Positions 52,862 to 62,400 are shown, counted from the first letter of the stretch. The stretch is 64,000 nucleotides of DNA from CAVYXF01 sp963772335 (GCA_963772335.1 CAVYXF010000001.1:1116001-1180000), one strand, 5' to 3'. A program made the numbers and translations. The notes: generated by a model from the letters alone, not told the origin.

Positions 52862-53032
52862 ATGAGCAAGCTTATCTCTTCCATCATCATCGTTATGTCT
52901 CTGACCGGCGCAACCGCCGCCATGGCCGCCCCGCATTGGACCGACTTTTCCAAGCCTTGCGGCGGCTTTTCCTGCGACAGCCAGCAGGGTTCCCGCGCAT
53001 TCTGGGAGTATCAGCAGGAACACGGGAACTAA
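52862..53032 (+). CDS. Small secreted protein, 56 residues
   Basis: ATG 52862 is preceded by a near-perfect ribosome site, AAGGAGAT. The frame encodes MSKLISSIIIVMSLTGATAA (a clear signal peptide, probably cleaved after AMA), followed by a short mature part with two cysteines (SKPCGGFSCDSQQG). It ends in TAA at 53030-53032. I do not recognise it. The signal peptide, strong ribosome site and isolated position support a real gene rather than a chance frame. Confidence 0.7.
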   Translation: MSKLISSIIIVMSLTGATAAMAAPHWTDFSKPCGGFSCDSQQGSRAFWEYQQEHGN

Positions 53033-53155
53033 TATTCCTGAGCTGCGGCGGGTCGGCCGTCGCAGCGCATCGCTTGTGCTACGCGATCGCGGCTTCCATA
53101 AAAAACACGCGATCGCAATTTCGCTTCGCAGCCCACCAACCAACGGAGCGCACTG

Positions 53156-53623
53156 ATGTCAAGCCGGCCGCCACTCCCCCCGTTCACGCCAGAGACCGCC
53201 GCGGAAAAAGCCAGGATGGCGGAAAACGCCTGGAATACCCGCGATCCAGAGCGCGTGGCGCTCGCTTATACCGAGGATAGCCGCTGGCGCAATCGCGCCG
53301 AATTCTTCACCGGCCGGCCGGCGATCATCGCCTTTCTCCAGCGCAAATGGGCGCGCGAGCTGGATTACCGGCTGATCAAGGAGGTTTGGGCGCATACCGA
53401 CAACCGCATTGCCGTCCGCTTTGTCTATGAGTGCCGCGACGACAAGGGCCATTGGTTCCGGAGCCATGGCAACGAGCAATGGGAGTTCGATGAGAACGGG
53501 CTGATGCGGCGGCGCGAAGCCTCCATCAACGACGTGCCGATCACCGAAGCCGCCCGTCTGTACCACTGGCCGCTTGGGCCGCGGCCCGCCGATCATCCGG
53601 GCCTTAGCGAGCTGGGTCTTTAA
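53156..53623 (+). CDS. NTF2-like protein, DUF1348 family
   Basis: This 155-residue protein of the SnoaL/NTF2-like fold has PFTPETAAEKARMAENAWNT, ALAYTEDSRWRNRAEFFTGR and HGNEQWEFDENGLMRRREAS, matching the DUF1348 group. Its cellular role is unknown. It stands alone and is followed by a terminator, so it is probably not part of either flanking operon. Confidence 0.85.
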   Translation: MSSRPPLPPFTPETAAEKARMAENAWNTRDPERVALAYTEDSRWRNRAEFFTGRPAIIAFLQRKWARELDYRLIKEVWAHTDNRIAVRFVYECRDDKGHWFRSHGNEQWEFDENGLMRRREASINDVPITEAARLYHWPLGPRPADHPGLSELGL

Positions 53624-53657
53624 GGATCGAGATCGCCCCTCTGTGGTCGTGACGCGC

Positions 53658-53687
53658 GCGCGGGAAGCCAACCCTCCCGCGCTTTTT
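53658..53687 (+). terminator. Rho-independent terminator after the DUF1348 gene
   Basis: GCGCGGGA (53658-53665) pairs with TCCCGCGC (53675-53682), followed by TTTTT. It separates the DUF1348 gene from the formate dehydrogenase operon. The remaining ~215 bases before 53906 must hold the formate dehydrogenase promoter, but I could not assign boxes. Confidence 0.88.
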
Positions 53688-53905
53688 GTTGCTCCAGTCG
53701 TTCCAGCCTTCGCCGCCTTTTGCGGCCGCTCCTTGGCGATACCCGCGGCGTTCAGAGATGAGGCCTGGGCAATGCCGGAAGTTTCTTCAAAGCGAGCCAA
53801 TATCGGACAAGCGCTGGTTAGCCGGCAGCGGCATATCAGGAGAGACCGGCGCCTTCGTTCAGTCCGCCCGCCGGTTCACCTTCGACCGACAAGGATCAAT
53901 CAGCC

Positions 53906-56900
53906 ATGAATTTGCACCTATCACGGCGCAGCTTTTTGCAAGGCGCGAGCGCCGGTGTAGCCGTGACATCGCTCGGTGCGCTCGGCTTCGGCAGCGTGGA
54001 GACGGCTTACGCGGATTCGATCAGAGCCTTCAAGCTGATCGGCACCACACAGACGCGCAACACCTGCACCTATTGCTCGGTCGCCTGTGGCATCATCATC
54101 TATTCGAAGGGTGATCTCTCCAAGGGCGAGAAGGCCGAGGCCTTCCATGTCGAAGGCGATGTGGATCATCCCACCAATCGCGGCACGCTTTGCCCGAAGG
54201 GCGCGGCGCTCCTGGAGACGATCAAGTCCAAGGATCGGCTGCAATACCCGATGATGCGCAAGCCGGGATCGGACAAGTTCGAGCGGGTGAGCTGGGATTT
54301 TGCGCTCGACCGCATCGCGCGCCTGATGAAGGACGACCGCGACAAGAATTTCATCACCACCAACGCCGACGGCACGACCGTCAATCGCTGGCTCTCGACG
54401 GGTTTCCTCGCCGCCTCGGCGACGACCAACGAGACGGCCTGGTGCACATACAAGGTGGTCCGCTCCACCGGCATGCTGGCGTTCGACAACCAGGCGCGCG
54501 TCTGACACGGACCGACGGTGGCCAGTTTGGCCCCAACATTCGGTCGCGGTGCGATGACCAACTCCTGGACTGACATCCAGAACACCGATCTCGCCGTGAT
54601 CATGGGCGGCAATGCCGCCGAGGCGCATCCGTGCGGCTTCAAATGGGTGACAGAGGCGAAGGCCAATCGCGGCGCCAAGCTGATCGTCGTCGATCCCCGC
54701 TTCACCCGCTCGGCCTCGGTGGCCGATTTCTATGCCCCGATCCGGCAGGGCACCGACATTGCCTTCCTGCTCGGCGTGATCAACCACCTGATCGCCAACG
54801 ACAAGGTGCAGTGGGAGTATGTGAAGGCCTTCACCAATGCCCCGTATCTGGTGAAGGAAGGCTATGGCTACCGCGACGGCCTGTTCACCGGCTATGACGA
54901 GGCCAAGCGCGAATATGACTACGACACCTGGGATTATGAGCTCGGCTCCGACGGCTATGTGATCTCGGATGAGACGCTCCAGCATCCGCGCTGCGTCTGG
55001 AATCTGCTGAAAGCGCATGTCGCGCCCTATACGCCCGAGATGGTGGAGCGCATTTGCGGCACGCCCAGGGACAAGTTCCTGAAGGTCGCCGAAATGATGG
55101 GCGAGTGTTCCTCGCCGACCAAGACCATGACCTCGATGTATGCGCTGGGCTGGACGCAGCACTCCAAGGGCTCGCAGAACATCCGCACCATGGCGATGGT
55201 CCAGCTCATCCTCGGCAATATCGGGGTGCGCGGCGGGGGCATGAACGCGCTTCGCGGGCATTCCAACATCCAGGGGCTGACCGATCTCGGGCTGATGTCC
55301 AACCTGATCCCGGGCTATCTGAACATCCCGATGGATTCGGAGCCCACTCTCGACGCCTATATGTCCACGCGAGACCACAAGCCACTGCGGCCGGAGCAGA
55401 TCAGCTACTGGCAGAACACCAAGAGCTTCCTCGTCTCATTCCAGAAGGCGATGTGGGGGCCGGCGGCTACGGCGGAAAACAGCTGGGCCTATGACTGGCT
55501 GCCAAAGCTCGACAATGACGGCTACGACATCCTGCGCGCCTTCAACCTCATGTTCGAAGGCAGGATGAACGGCTATTTCTGCCAGGGCTTCAATCCGCTG
55601 CTCGCCTTCCCCGACCGGGCGAAATGCACCGCCGCGCTCTCCAAGCTGAAATTCCTGGTCGTCATCGATCCGCTGGAGACGGAAACCGCGCGTTTCTGGG
55701 AGAACCACGGCGAACATAACGACGTCGACACGGCATCGATCCAGACCGAGGTCATCCAGCTCCCCTCGACCTGCTTTGCCGAGGACGATGGTTCGCTGAC
55801 CAATTCCGGTCGCTGGCTGCAATGGCACTGGGCCGCGGCGACCCCGCCCGGCGAGGCCAGACGCGACAACTGGATCATGGGGCAGATCTTCCTTCGGCTG
55901 AAGACGCTCTACAAGGAGGAGGGCGGCGCCTTCCCCGACCCGATCGTCAATCTGGTCTGGAACTACCGAGATCCCGGCGAGCCGACGGCCGACGAACTCG
56001 CCAGGGAGATCAACGGCTCCGCGCTCGAGACGCTTACCGATCCGAATGATCCGGGCAAGGTGCTGGTGGAGAAAGGCAGGCAGGTGCCGAGCTTTGCCGT
56101 ACTGCGCGACGACGGCACCACCGCCTGCGGCTGCTGGATCTATTCCGGCTGCTACACCGAGGACGGCAACCAGATGGCCCGGCGGGACAATTCGGATCCC
56201 GGGGACACGGGCGCCTTCCCGAACTGGACCTGGTCCTGGCCGGTAAACCGCCGCATTCTCTACAATCGCGCCTCCGCCGATACCAAAGGCCAGCCCTGGG
56301 ACGACAGCCGCAAGCTGCTCTGGTGGGACGGCGCAAGATGGACCGGGTATGACGTACCGGACATCGTGCCCACCGCCAAGCCGGGCATCGTCGGCCCGTT
56401 CATCATGAACGAGGAAGGAACCGGGCGCCTGTGGGTGCGCAAACTCATGCGCGACGGGCCGTTCCCCGCCCATTACGAGCCGTTCGAGGCGCCGATCGCC
56501 AATCTCATGGCTCCGACGATTCGCGGCAATCCGGCGGCCCGTGTGTTCGCCTATGACTGGGAGCAGTTCGGCGACGCCACGGAGTTCCCCTATATCGCGA
56601 CATCTTACCGGCTGACCGAGCATTTCCACTTCTGGACCAAGCACAACGTCATCAATGCGGCGCTGCAGCCGGAGTTCTTCGTCGAGATCGGCGAGGAGCT
56701 GGCAGCTGAGAAGGGCATCAAGAACGGCGGCTGGGTCCGGGTGTGGTCGAAGCGCGGCTCGGTCAAGGCCAAGGCGGTCGTCACCAAGCGGATCGCGACG
56801 CTCATCTGCGACGGCAAGAAGCAGCATATCGTCGGCATCCCGCTGCATTGGGGCTTCATCGGCGCCACCAAGAAGGGCTGGGGGCCGAACTCGCTCACCC

Positions 56901-56989
56901 CCTTCGTCGGCGACGCCAATGTCGAGACGCCCGAGTTCAAGGCGTTCCTCGTCAACATCGAGCCGACCGACTTACCGGTCGTTGCGTGA
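53906..56989 (+). CDS. fdoG: Formate dehydrogenase-N/O alpha subunit, selenocysteine-containing
   Basis: This ~1027-residue molybdopterin enzyme oxidises formate in the periplasm. A Tat signal (SRRSFLQG) is followed by the [4Fe-4S] cysteines of NTCTYCSVACGI and RGTLCPKGA. An in-frame TGA at 54503-54505 (codon 200) lies in NQARV-U-HGPTVASLAPTFGR, exactly where FdnG/FdoG carries catalytic selenocysteine. The frame stays open in phase on both sides for ~3 kb, and a SECIS-like hairpin follows. Read as a stop, the gene would seem split into a 199-residue piece and an 823-residue piece. It is transcribed with the beta and gamma subunits and fdhE. Whether it is the N or O type cannot be decided. Confidence 0.93.
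54506..54546 (+). promoter_or_regulatory. SECIS element for selenocysteine insertion
   Basis: Directly after the TGA at 54503, GACCGA (54510-54515) pairs with TCGGTC (54540-54545). An inner GGCC (54520-54523) pairs with GGCC (54529-54532) around an AGTTT loop containing the GT expected for SelB recognition. Position and shape match bacterial SECIS elements of formate dehydrogenase genes, which lie inside the coding region. Confidence 0.8.
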
Positions 56990-57003
56990 GGATGGAGCTT
57001 TCC

Positions 57004-57951
57004 ATGGCCTTCGAATTCGAGCGTCCGAACCCTGAGACCGAGAATATCAAGACCCTGTTCGGCCAGGCAGACATCGTGCAGCGCTCGGCATCCTCGGTGC
57101 CCGAACCGGCGCGACAGCTCACGCCCGTCGCCAAGCTGATCGACGTCTCCAAATGCATCGGCTGCAAGGCTTGCGAGGCGGCCTGCGTGGAATGGAACGA
57201 CACGCGACCCCCGGTTGGCGTCAATGTCGGCTCCTACGACAATCCGCCCGACCTGTCGCCGGAAATGTTTACGGTGATGCGTTTCACCGAGTGGGTCAAT
57301 CCGGAGACCGAGAACCTGGAATGGCTGATCCGCAAGGACGGCTGCATGCATTGCGAGGACCCGGGCTGCCTGAAAGCCTGCCCGGCGCCAGGCGCGATCG
57401 TGCAGTACACCAACGGCATCGTTGATTTCGACCACGAGAAATGCATCGGCTGCGGCTATTGCATCGCCGGCTGCCCGTTCAACATCCCGCGGGTCTCCAA
57501 GGTCACGCACCGCGCTTATAAATGCACGCTGTGCTCCGACCGCGTGGCCGTGGGCCAGGAGCCGGCCTGCTCCAAGGCCTGTCCGACGCACGCCATCGTG
57601 TTCGGCACCAAGGAAGAGATGATCGGCCATGCACAGGGCCGCATCACCGACCTGAAATCGCGCGGCTATGAGAATGCCGGCATCTATGATCCGCAAGGCG
57701 TCGGTGGCACGCATGTGATGTATGTGCTGCAGCATGCCGATAAGCCGGAGATCTATGACGGGCTGCCGAAGGACCCGGCGATCAGCGCCGTGGTCGATCT
57801 GTGGAAGGGACCAGCGAAATATGCGGGCCTTGCCGCCATTGCCGGGCTCGCTGCCATCAGCTTCCTTCACCGCCTCATCAAGGGCCCCAATGAGGTATCC
57901 CCCGAGGATGAGGAAAACGCCAAGCAGCTCACTGAGGAGCAGCGCCTATGA
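57004..57951 (+). CDS. fdoH: Formate dehydrogenase beta (iron-sulfur) subunit
   Basis: This 315-residue electron-transfer subunit carries ferredoxin-type cysteine clusters: KCIGCKACEAACVEWN, GCMHCEDPGCLKACPAPG, KCIGCGYCIAGCPFNIPR and KCTLCSDRVAVGQEPACSKACP. Together these could hold four [4Fe-4S] centres. A C-terminal helix (YAGLAAIAGLAAISFLHRL) anchors it to the membrane. ATG 57004 is chosen, with GGAG seven bases upstream. It passes electrons from the alpha subunit to the cytochrome b subunit, whose start overlaps its stop. Confidence 0.94.
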   Translation: MAFEFERPNPETENIKTLFGQADIVQRSASSVPEPARQLTPVAKLIDVSKCIGCKACEAACVEWNDTRPPVGVNVGSYDNPPDLSPEMFTVMRFTEWVNPETENLEWLIRKDGCMHCEDPGCLKACPAPGAIVQYTNGIVDFDHEKCIGCGYCIAGCPFNIPRVSKVTHRAYKCTLCSDRVAVGQEPACSKACPTHAIVFGTKEEMIGHAQGRITDLKSRGYENAGIYDPQGVGGTHVMYVLQHADKPEIYDGLPKDPAISAVVDLWKGPAKYAGLAAIAGLAAISFLHRLIKGPNEVSPEDEENAKQLTEEQRL

Positions 57952-58646
57952 CCGCCTATGATGCCGAACCCCACGATGCTGTGCGTGATGGCAATCCGGT
58001 GACCGTCAGCCGCTATTCCGGCCCGGCGCGCATCAACCACTGGATCACCGCCGGCTCCCTGGTGCTGCTGGCCATCTCCGGGCTGGCCCTGTTCCATCCG
58101 ACCCTGTTCTTCCTGACGGACCTGTTCGGCGGCGGGCAGAACACCCGTGCCATCCATCCCTGGATCGGCGTGGTGCTGTTCTTCAGCTTCTTCGGCCTGT
58201 TCTTGCGGTTCTGGCGCGCCAATCTGTGGAAGCGCGAGGACACCGAATGGATGCTGCATCTGCCCGATGTGGCCGCCAACCGCGAGGACCGCATCCCAGA
58301 GGTGGGCCGCTACAATGCCGGCCAGAAGGTGGTGTTCTGGGCGATGGCGCTGCTCATCATTGTTCTGATCGCCAGCGGTTTCGTGATCTGGAACCAGTAT
58401 TTCTACGCGTTCACCACACCCGGGCAGAAGCGTTATGCCGTGCTGATCCATTCCGCCGCCGCGATCACCGCGATCTGCGTGTGGATTGTGCATGTCTATG
58501 CCGCCATCTGGCTGCGCGGCACCTTTCCGGCCATGCTCAAGGGCTATGTGACCGGCGGGTGGGCCTGGAAGCACCATCGCAAATGGCTGAAGGAACTCGT
58601 TAGCGGCGGGCGCGTGGAGAAGGGCGACAGGGCGCCGGCAGAATGA
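57948..58646 (+). CDS. fdoI: Formate dehydrogenase gamma subunit, cytochrome b556
   Basis: This 232-residue membrane subunit has four hydrophobic helices, with heme-ligand histidines in RINHWITAGSLVLLAISGLA, RAIHPWIGVVLFF and IHSAAAITAICVWIVHVYAA. It accepts electrons from the beta subunit and reduces quinone. ATGA overlap with fdoH indicates translational coupling. Confidence 0.93.
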   Translation: MTAYDAEPHDAVRDGNPVTVSRYSGPARINHWITAGSLVLLAISGLALFHPTLFFLTDLFGGGQNTRAIHPWIGVVLFFSFFGLFLRFWRANLWKREDTEWMLHLPDVAANREDRIPEVGRYNAGQKVVFWAMALLIIVLIASGFVIWNQYFYAFTTPGQKRYAVLIHSAAAITAICVWIVHVYAAIWLRGTFPAMLKGYVTGGWAWKHHRKWLKELVSGGRVEKGDRAPAE

Positions 58647-58688
58647 GACCACCAGCTTTAGCAGTCTCTTCGTCCCATGGAGCGATGC

Positions 58689-59600
58689 ATGACGGATACA
58701 TCATTGTCACCATACCGGCCGGTTCCCATTGGTGAGGTCGTTGCCCCGGTCTTTGCTTTGCTTCCCGATGCGGCAAAGTTGTTTCGGGCGCGTGCTGATC
58801 GCCTTAGGTGGCTCGCATGCGGGCATGATCTGAAACCCTATCTGTTGTTCCTGGCCGGGCTTGCTGACATCCAGCAACGGCTGCTGGACGCCGCTGCGGA
58901 CGAGCAATTCCCGATCGGCGCTCTTTCCGATATCGGCACGGGCGCGCCGCCCTTGCGCCGTGTGCGTCTTGTGGATGCCGGGGTATTGAGACCGACTCTC
59001 GATCTGCTTACGCTGGATGCCTTCACGCTGGCTATGCCGGATGCGGCAAGCGCTGCGCTGGCGCAAATCTCGGCTGCAAGCGAAGATGAGCTGGACGAGA
59101 TGATCCGCTCGGTGCTGGCAGCCACTATCCCGGTCGAGAGGATGGCCGAGCATAGCTTTGTCGCCGCCGCGCTCCAGGTACATTTTACGCGCTTCGCCGA
59201 GCGGCTCGATGCGGACGCGCTCACGCCTTCGGCGAGCTGCGTGTGTCCGGCCTGCGGACATCCCCCTGTTGCCTCGATGATGATGGGATCGCGCGGCGCT
59301 CACGGCGCCCGCTATTGTGCTTGCGCGCTATGCGGCACGCTCTGGCACTATGTGCGCGTCAAATGCACGGTCTGTTCATCGACCAAGGGAATGGCCTATC
59401 AGGAGATCGAGGGCTCCAAGGCAATCGCTCACGCCGAGACCTGCACCTCCTGCCATAGCTACATGAAGATCATCGGCCAGGACAAAGACCCGAGCGCCGA
59501 TCCAGTCGCCGACGACGTGGGAAGCCTCGGTCTCGACCTCCTGATGCGCGAGACGCCGTTCCGGCGTGGCGGCGTCAATCCCTTCCTTCTGGGTTACTGA
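58689..59600 (+). CDS. fdhE: Formate dehydrogenase accessory protein FdhE
   Basis: This ~303-residue cytoplasmic factor is required for maturation of respiratory formate dehydrogenases. It has rubredoxin-like cysteine pairs: CPACGHPP, CALCGTLWHY, CTVCSSTKG and CTSCHSYMKI. ATG 58689 is favoured over an in-frame ATG 12 bases upstream because GGAG precedes it at good spacing. Its place immediately after the structural genes is the usual arrangement. fdhD, selA, selB and selC were not found in the window and must lie elsewhere if the enzyme is functional. Confidence 0.93.
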   Translation: MTDTSLSPYRPVPIGEVVAPVFALLPDAAKLFRARADRLRWLACGHDLKPYLLFLAGLADIQQRLLDAAADEQFPIGALSDIGTGAPPLRRVRLVDAGVLRPTLDLLTLDAFTLAMPDAASAALAQISAASEDELDEMIRSVLAATIPVERMAEHSFVAAALQVHFTRFAERLDADALTPSASCVCPACGHPPVASMMMGSRGAHGARYCACALCGTLWHYVRVKCTVCSSTKGMAYQEIEGSKAIAHAETCTSCHSYMKIIGQDKDPSADPVADDVGSLGLDLLMRETPFRRGGVNPFLLGY

Positions 59601-59932
59601 GCTCCTACGAGGCGGTCCTTCTCATCGAAACCTGCCTATCGGCGCGCGAGCGGCGCCTGCGTTCGGCGTGCTTCGCTGGCGCTGCATATTCCGGGAAGGA
59701 AAGGTGCGGCCGGCCAGGGGGGCATGGCCGGCCGCGAGGGCCCGGTCGGGGGGAGGGGAAGACCGGGAGCAACTCTTGGAGTGCATGCACGTAGAGCTGG
59801 GAACGCCAATCCAGAAAGACTTGACGGCGATTGCGATGATCTGAAGAATTTTGCGCAGATAAGGCAAATCGCAACAGCTGCAAGCGGGTCAAGATCGCGG
59901 CCCAGGCCGCATTCTGCGGTACCTGATCCCTC
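59601..59932. other. Intergenic region with a strong hairpin, no supported gene
   Basis: About 330 bases between fdhE and a convergent secreted-protein gene. GCGGCCGGCCA (59706-59716) pairs perfectly with TGGCCGGCCGC (59725-59735) in an 11-bp GC stem without a T-run. Open frames here have no family features. Confidence 0.5.
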
Positions 59933-60268
59933 TTAATTGAACTCAAAGATCGACTTAATCTCGTCGACCTTTTTCATGCACGCTGCGCTCTTGCCGTTCG
60001 CATCGAGCTCCTTGGCCTCTGACAACAGCACGTCAACCGTGTCTAGCGCCCGCTCTCTGGCGCGGTCTACCGAAGCTGGCGTCGGCTGATGATGGAGCTG
60101 CGCGCCGACAGACTGCGGCGCCGTCAGCCCGGCATCGTGATGCGCTTCGGACTGGCTGAGATTTGTTTCGAGTTGGGCGATCTGATCGGCGCAAGAGCTG
60201 GCCTTGGCCGCATCAGCACAAAAGCCGAGACCGGCACAGACAATAAGTAAAGCGCTAAGGCATTTCAT
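59933..60268 (-). CDS. Hypothetical secreted protein
   Basis: This 111-residue protein has a Sec signal peptide (MKCLSALLIVCAGLGFCADA before AKASS). The mature part is helical with many Glu/Ala/Lys residues and two cysteines (SSCADQIAQLE and AACMKKVDEI). A good ribosome site (CCGGAG) precedes ATG 60268. No family could be named and no partner is obvious nearby. Confidence 0.65.
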   Translation of the reverse strand: MKCLSALLIVCAGLGFCADAAKASSCADQIAQLETNLSQSEAHHDAGLTAPQSVGAQLHHQPTPASVDRARERALDTVDVLLSEAKELDANGKSAACMKKVDEIKSIFEFN

Positions 60269-60706
60269 CTGACGAACTCCGGTTTTTTCGCTTGTGGGAT
60301 CGCGCGTAAGCCGAACGTCTCAAGGCCCCATGCAGGCCTCGCGACGCCGGGCTGAGGCGAACCTATGGCTGGGCTGATCCTGACCACGGCGGGCGGCCAT
60401 ATCAGCACGATCTACCACCATGGTCATGTAATCCTCCGCCAGAGGGCTGCTTTGCTAGCCTTGCCGCGAACAGCTCGAATTTGCGCCAAATCAATGCGGG
60501 TGCGGCCAGAATTCGCGGGCCACATATCTGCGCAGATTTGAGCTAATTGCGGCAATCCGGCAAAAGCCCAGATGCCGTGGCACACCACATTTCCTTTCAT
60601 CCGTAGCCTGAGTTCCGTGCGAACGAACGGCGCTGACGCATCTGGCGGGCGCCGTCAGGCTTCAATGTCAACCAGGCGATGCCTGGGCTTCTCAAAGGAG
60701 AGTGTT
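60269..60706. other. Intergenic region, only one weak small open frame
   Basis: About 440 bases between divergent secreted-protein genes. On the minus strand, 60427-60320 could encode a 35-residue peptide (MTMVVDRADMAARRGQDQPS at its start) behind GGCGGAGGAT. It is too short and unremarkable to call a gene. The rest holds nothing I can name and must contain promoters for both flanking genes. Confidence 0.4.
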
Positions 60707-61096
60707 GTGTTGAGAAAAGTAATGATTGTCCTCGTCGGTTTAGCGCTGGGCGGCACCGCCCTGCAGACGGAGGCTTTTGCCCGCGGTGGCGGCGGTGGTG
60801 GCGGCGGTGGCGGCGGCCACGGTGGCGGCGGTGGCTTCGGCGGCGGTGGCGGCGGCCACGGCGGTGGTGGCTTCGGCGGCGGTGGCGGCGGCCACGGCGG
60901 TGGTTTCGGGGGTGGCGGTGGTGTCGGCCACGGAGGCGGTTATGGTGGCCATGGCGGCCATCATGGCGGATTCGGCGGTCACCGGGGACACAGTCACTTC
61001 CTCGGCGGAGACGACCTGTTTTGGGACTGGCCGTATGCGGATGACTATTGCTTCTGGACCCGTAACCGCCACCACACCCGTTACGTCTGCCGATAA
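60707..61096 (+). CDS. Glycine/histidine-rich secreted protein
   Basis: This 129-residue protein has a signal peptide (VMIVLVGLALGGTALQTEAF, cleaved near AFA) and a mature part dominated by Gly runs with regularly spaced His and Phe (GGHGGGGFGGGGGGHGGG). It ends in an aromatic tail (DLFWDWPYADDYCFWTRNRH). Start GTG 60707 lies six bases after AAGGAG; an ATG at 60722 is too far from a ribosome site. The His-rich repeats could bind metal or heme, but no function is known. The repeats are coding, not CRISPR. Confidence 0.68.
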   Translation: MLRKVMIVLVGLALGGTALQTEAFARGGGGGGGGGGGHGGGGGFGGGGGGHGGGGFGGGGGGHGGGFGGGGGVGHGGGYGGHGGHHGGFGGHRGHSHFLGGDDLFWDWPYADDYCFWTRNRHHTRYVCR

Positions 61097-61509
61097 GCGG
61101 ACATTCGGGCGGGACCTGCGTCCCGCCCGAATGCGATCGCAAGCGTCGGAGCTGGGCATCAGACCAAAGTATCCATCAGATCAGACGACCATAGCATTCC
61201 GGGCAAGCCGGCGTGCAATCGCGCCCTGTACCGCTCCTCTCCATTTCTCCTAGAGAATCAATACATGCCGCCCACACCGCGGATCAGGAACGGAGAGTTG
61301 AGTATGGTCGTCAATGACTCGTCTTTCGAGTCCACTCCCTCGCGCAATTGTGGTTCGTCTTAGAGGGGCGCCGTTCTTCGGTACAAGCCAGAAATGGCGA
61401 ACCATGGTAGGCGGGACGAAAGCACGAACCACCATGCCTCACGCCCGCAACCAGGCGCAGTCATCCCGGGCGATGCCGCCCGCTACCAAGTCGACATCTC
61501 TCCGCCCGA
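61097..61509. other. Intergenic region upstream of the AraC regulator, nothing supported
   Basis: About 410 bases without a convincing gene. Two related stretches, GAACCATGG (about 61399) and GAACCACCATG (about 61425), lie near each other but are too short to call an operator. The 5' part follows the glycine-rich gene and shows no clear terminator. Confidence 0.4.
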
Positions 61510-62346
61510 ATGACGAAACGCCGTATGGCGGTCGGCCAGGGGCTGGCTACGGAGATCGTTCGGTCCACGTGCTGCGACAGGATCGAGCATCGCTTTTGCG
61601 CACCGCTCCATCTGCTCATCGCCTGTGAGCAGGGCGCGCGGCAGGATGGCGAGACGACCGTCAGCGGCCTGCCGCCGTCGAGATTGCGCAGCCTCGCCTC
61701 CAAGCTCACCTTCGTCCCGGCCGGCCATGCCTATCATGATTGGCAAGAGCCGCGCACGCCTGCACGCTTCATCTTTTTCTATTTCGATCCTGCCATGCTG
61801 GATGGCGCTGCAGCGACCGACTGCGCGGACATTGCACTGCGCCCGCGGCTGTTGTTCGAGGACAAGACACTATGGGACAGTGCGCTGAAGGTGAAGCATC
61901 TGGCAGAGAGCCAGGCACCTGAGGATGGGCTCTATTTCGACGCGCTCGGTGCCGTGCTCATCCATGAGCTTATCCGCTTCTATCGTGGACGCCATCGAAA
62001 CGAGCCCCAGAGCAGAGGCGGGCTTGCGCCCTGGCAGCAGCGCATCGCCACCAGCTATATCGAGGAGCATCTCGCCGAGCAGATCTCGCTCCACACGCTC
62101 GCCGCGCTGGTGCGTCTTAGCCCGCATTATTTCTGCCGCGCTTTCAAGCAAACCTTCGGGCTGCCGCCCCATCGCTACCACATTGTCAGGCGCATCGAGC
62201 GCGCCAAGGCACTCCTCGACGGCACCAGCCATTCGGTGACGAAAATCGGGCTGAGGCTCGGCTTCAGCGAGACCAGCGCCTTCTCGACAGCCTTTCGCAA
62301 GGTGACGGGCCTCACCCCCACGGCCTATCAGCGATCTCTGGATTGA
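61510..62346 (+). CDS. AraC-family transcriptional regulator
   Basis: This 278-residue regulator has an N-terminal cupin-like effector domain and a C-terminal AraC DNA-binding domain with both helix-turn-helices: LAALVRLSPHYFCRAFKQTF, and VTKIGLRLGFSETSAFSTAF followed by RKVTGLTPTAYQ. It is followed by a remnant of an oxalate decarboxylase gene in the same direction, which may once have been its target or partner. The effector is unknown. Confidence 0.9.
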   Translation: MTKRRMAVGQGLATEIVRSTCCDRIEHRFCAPLHLLIACEQGARQDGETTVSGLPPSRLRSLASKLTFVPAGHAYHDWQEPRTPARFIFFYFDPAMLDGAAATDCADIALRPRLLFEDKTLWDSALKVKHLAESQAPEDGLYFDALGAVLIHELIRFYRGRHRNEPQSRGGLAPWQQRIATSYIEEHLAEQISLHTLAALVRLSPHYFCRAFKQTFGLPPHRYHIVRRIERAKALLDGTSHSVTKIGLRLGFSETSAFSTAFRKVTGLTPTAYQRSLD

Positions 62347-62400
62347 CAGGATACGCCACTCCGGTGCGCCCGGAGTGAGCATCAACGCAATAAGACGCAA

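Noticed and set aside
53688..53905. A possible riboswitch (GGAGAGACCGGCGCC) upstream of formate dehydrogenase
   Set aside because: Apart from a GGAGAG-like start, none of the other conserved glycine-riboswitch parts is present, and no molybdenum-cofactor motif could be recognised.
54503..54505. TGA as a nonsense mutation splitting formate dehydrogenase into two genes
   Set aside because: The phase is unchanged across the codon, the local sequence is the known selenocysteine site and a SECIS-like hairpin follows.
53921..56848. Long minus-strand frames (485 and 470 codons) opposite the formate dehydrogenase alpha gene
   Set aside because: They lie fully under a well-conserved molybdoenzyme gene and show no recognisable domain.
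59605..59946. 113-codon minus-strand frame downstream of fdhE
   Set aside because: Arg/Pro-rich composition without domain features; it spans a strong hairpin and overlaps the end of the 59933-60268 gene.
60320..60427. 35-codon minus-strand frame with a good ribosome site
   Set aside because: Too short, with no signal peptide or conserved feature. The ribosome site alone is not enough.
60780..60980. Short regular repeats resembling a CRISPR array
   Set aside because: The repeats are tandem codons for Gly/His within an open frame with a signal peptide, with no unique spacers of constant length and no cas genes.
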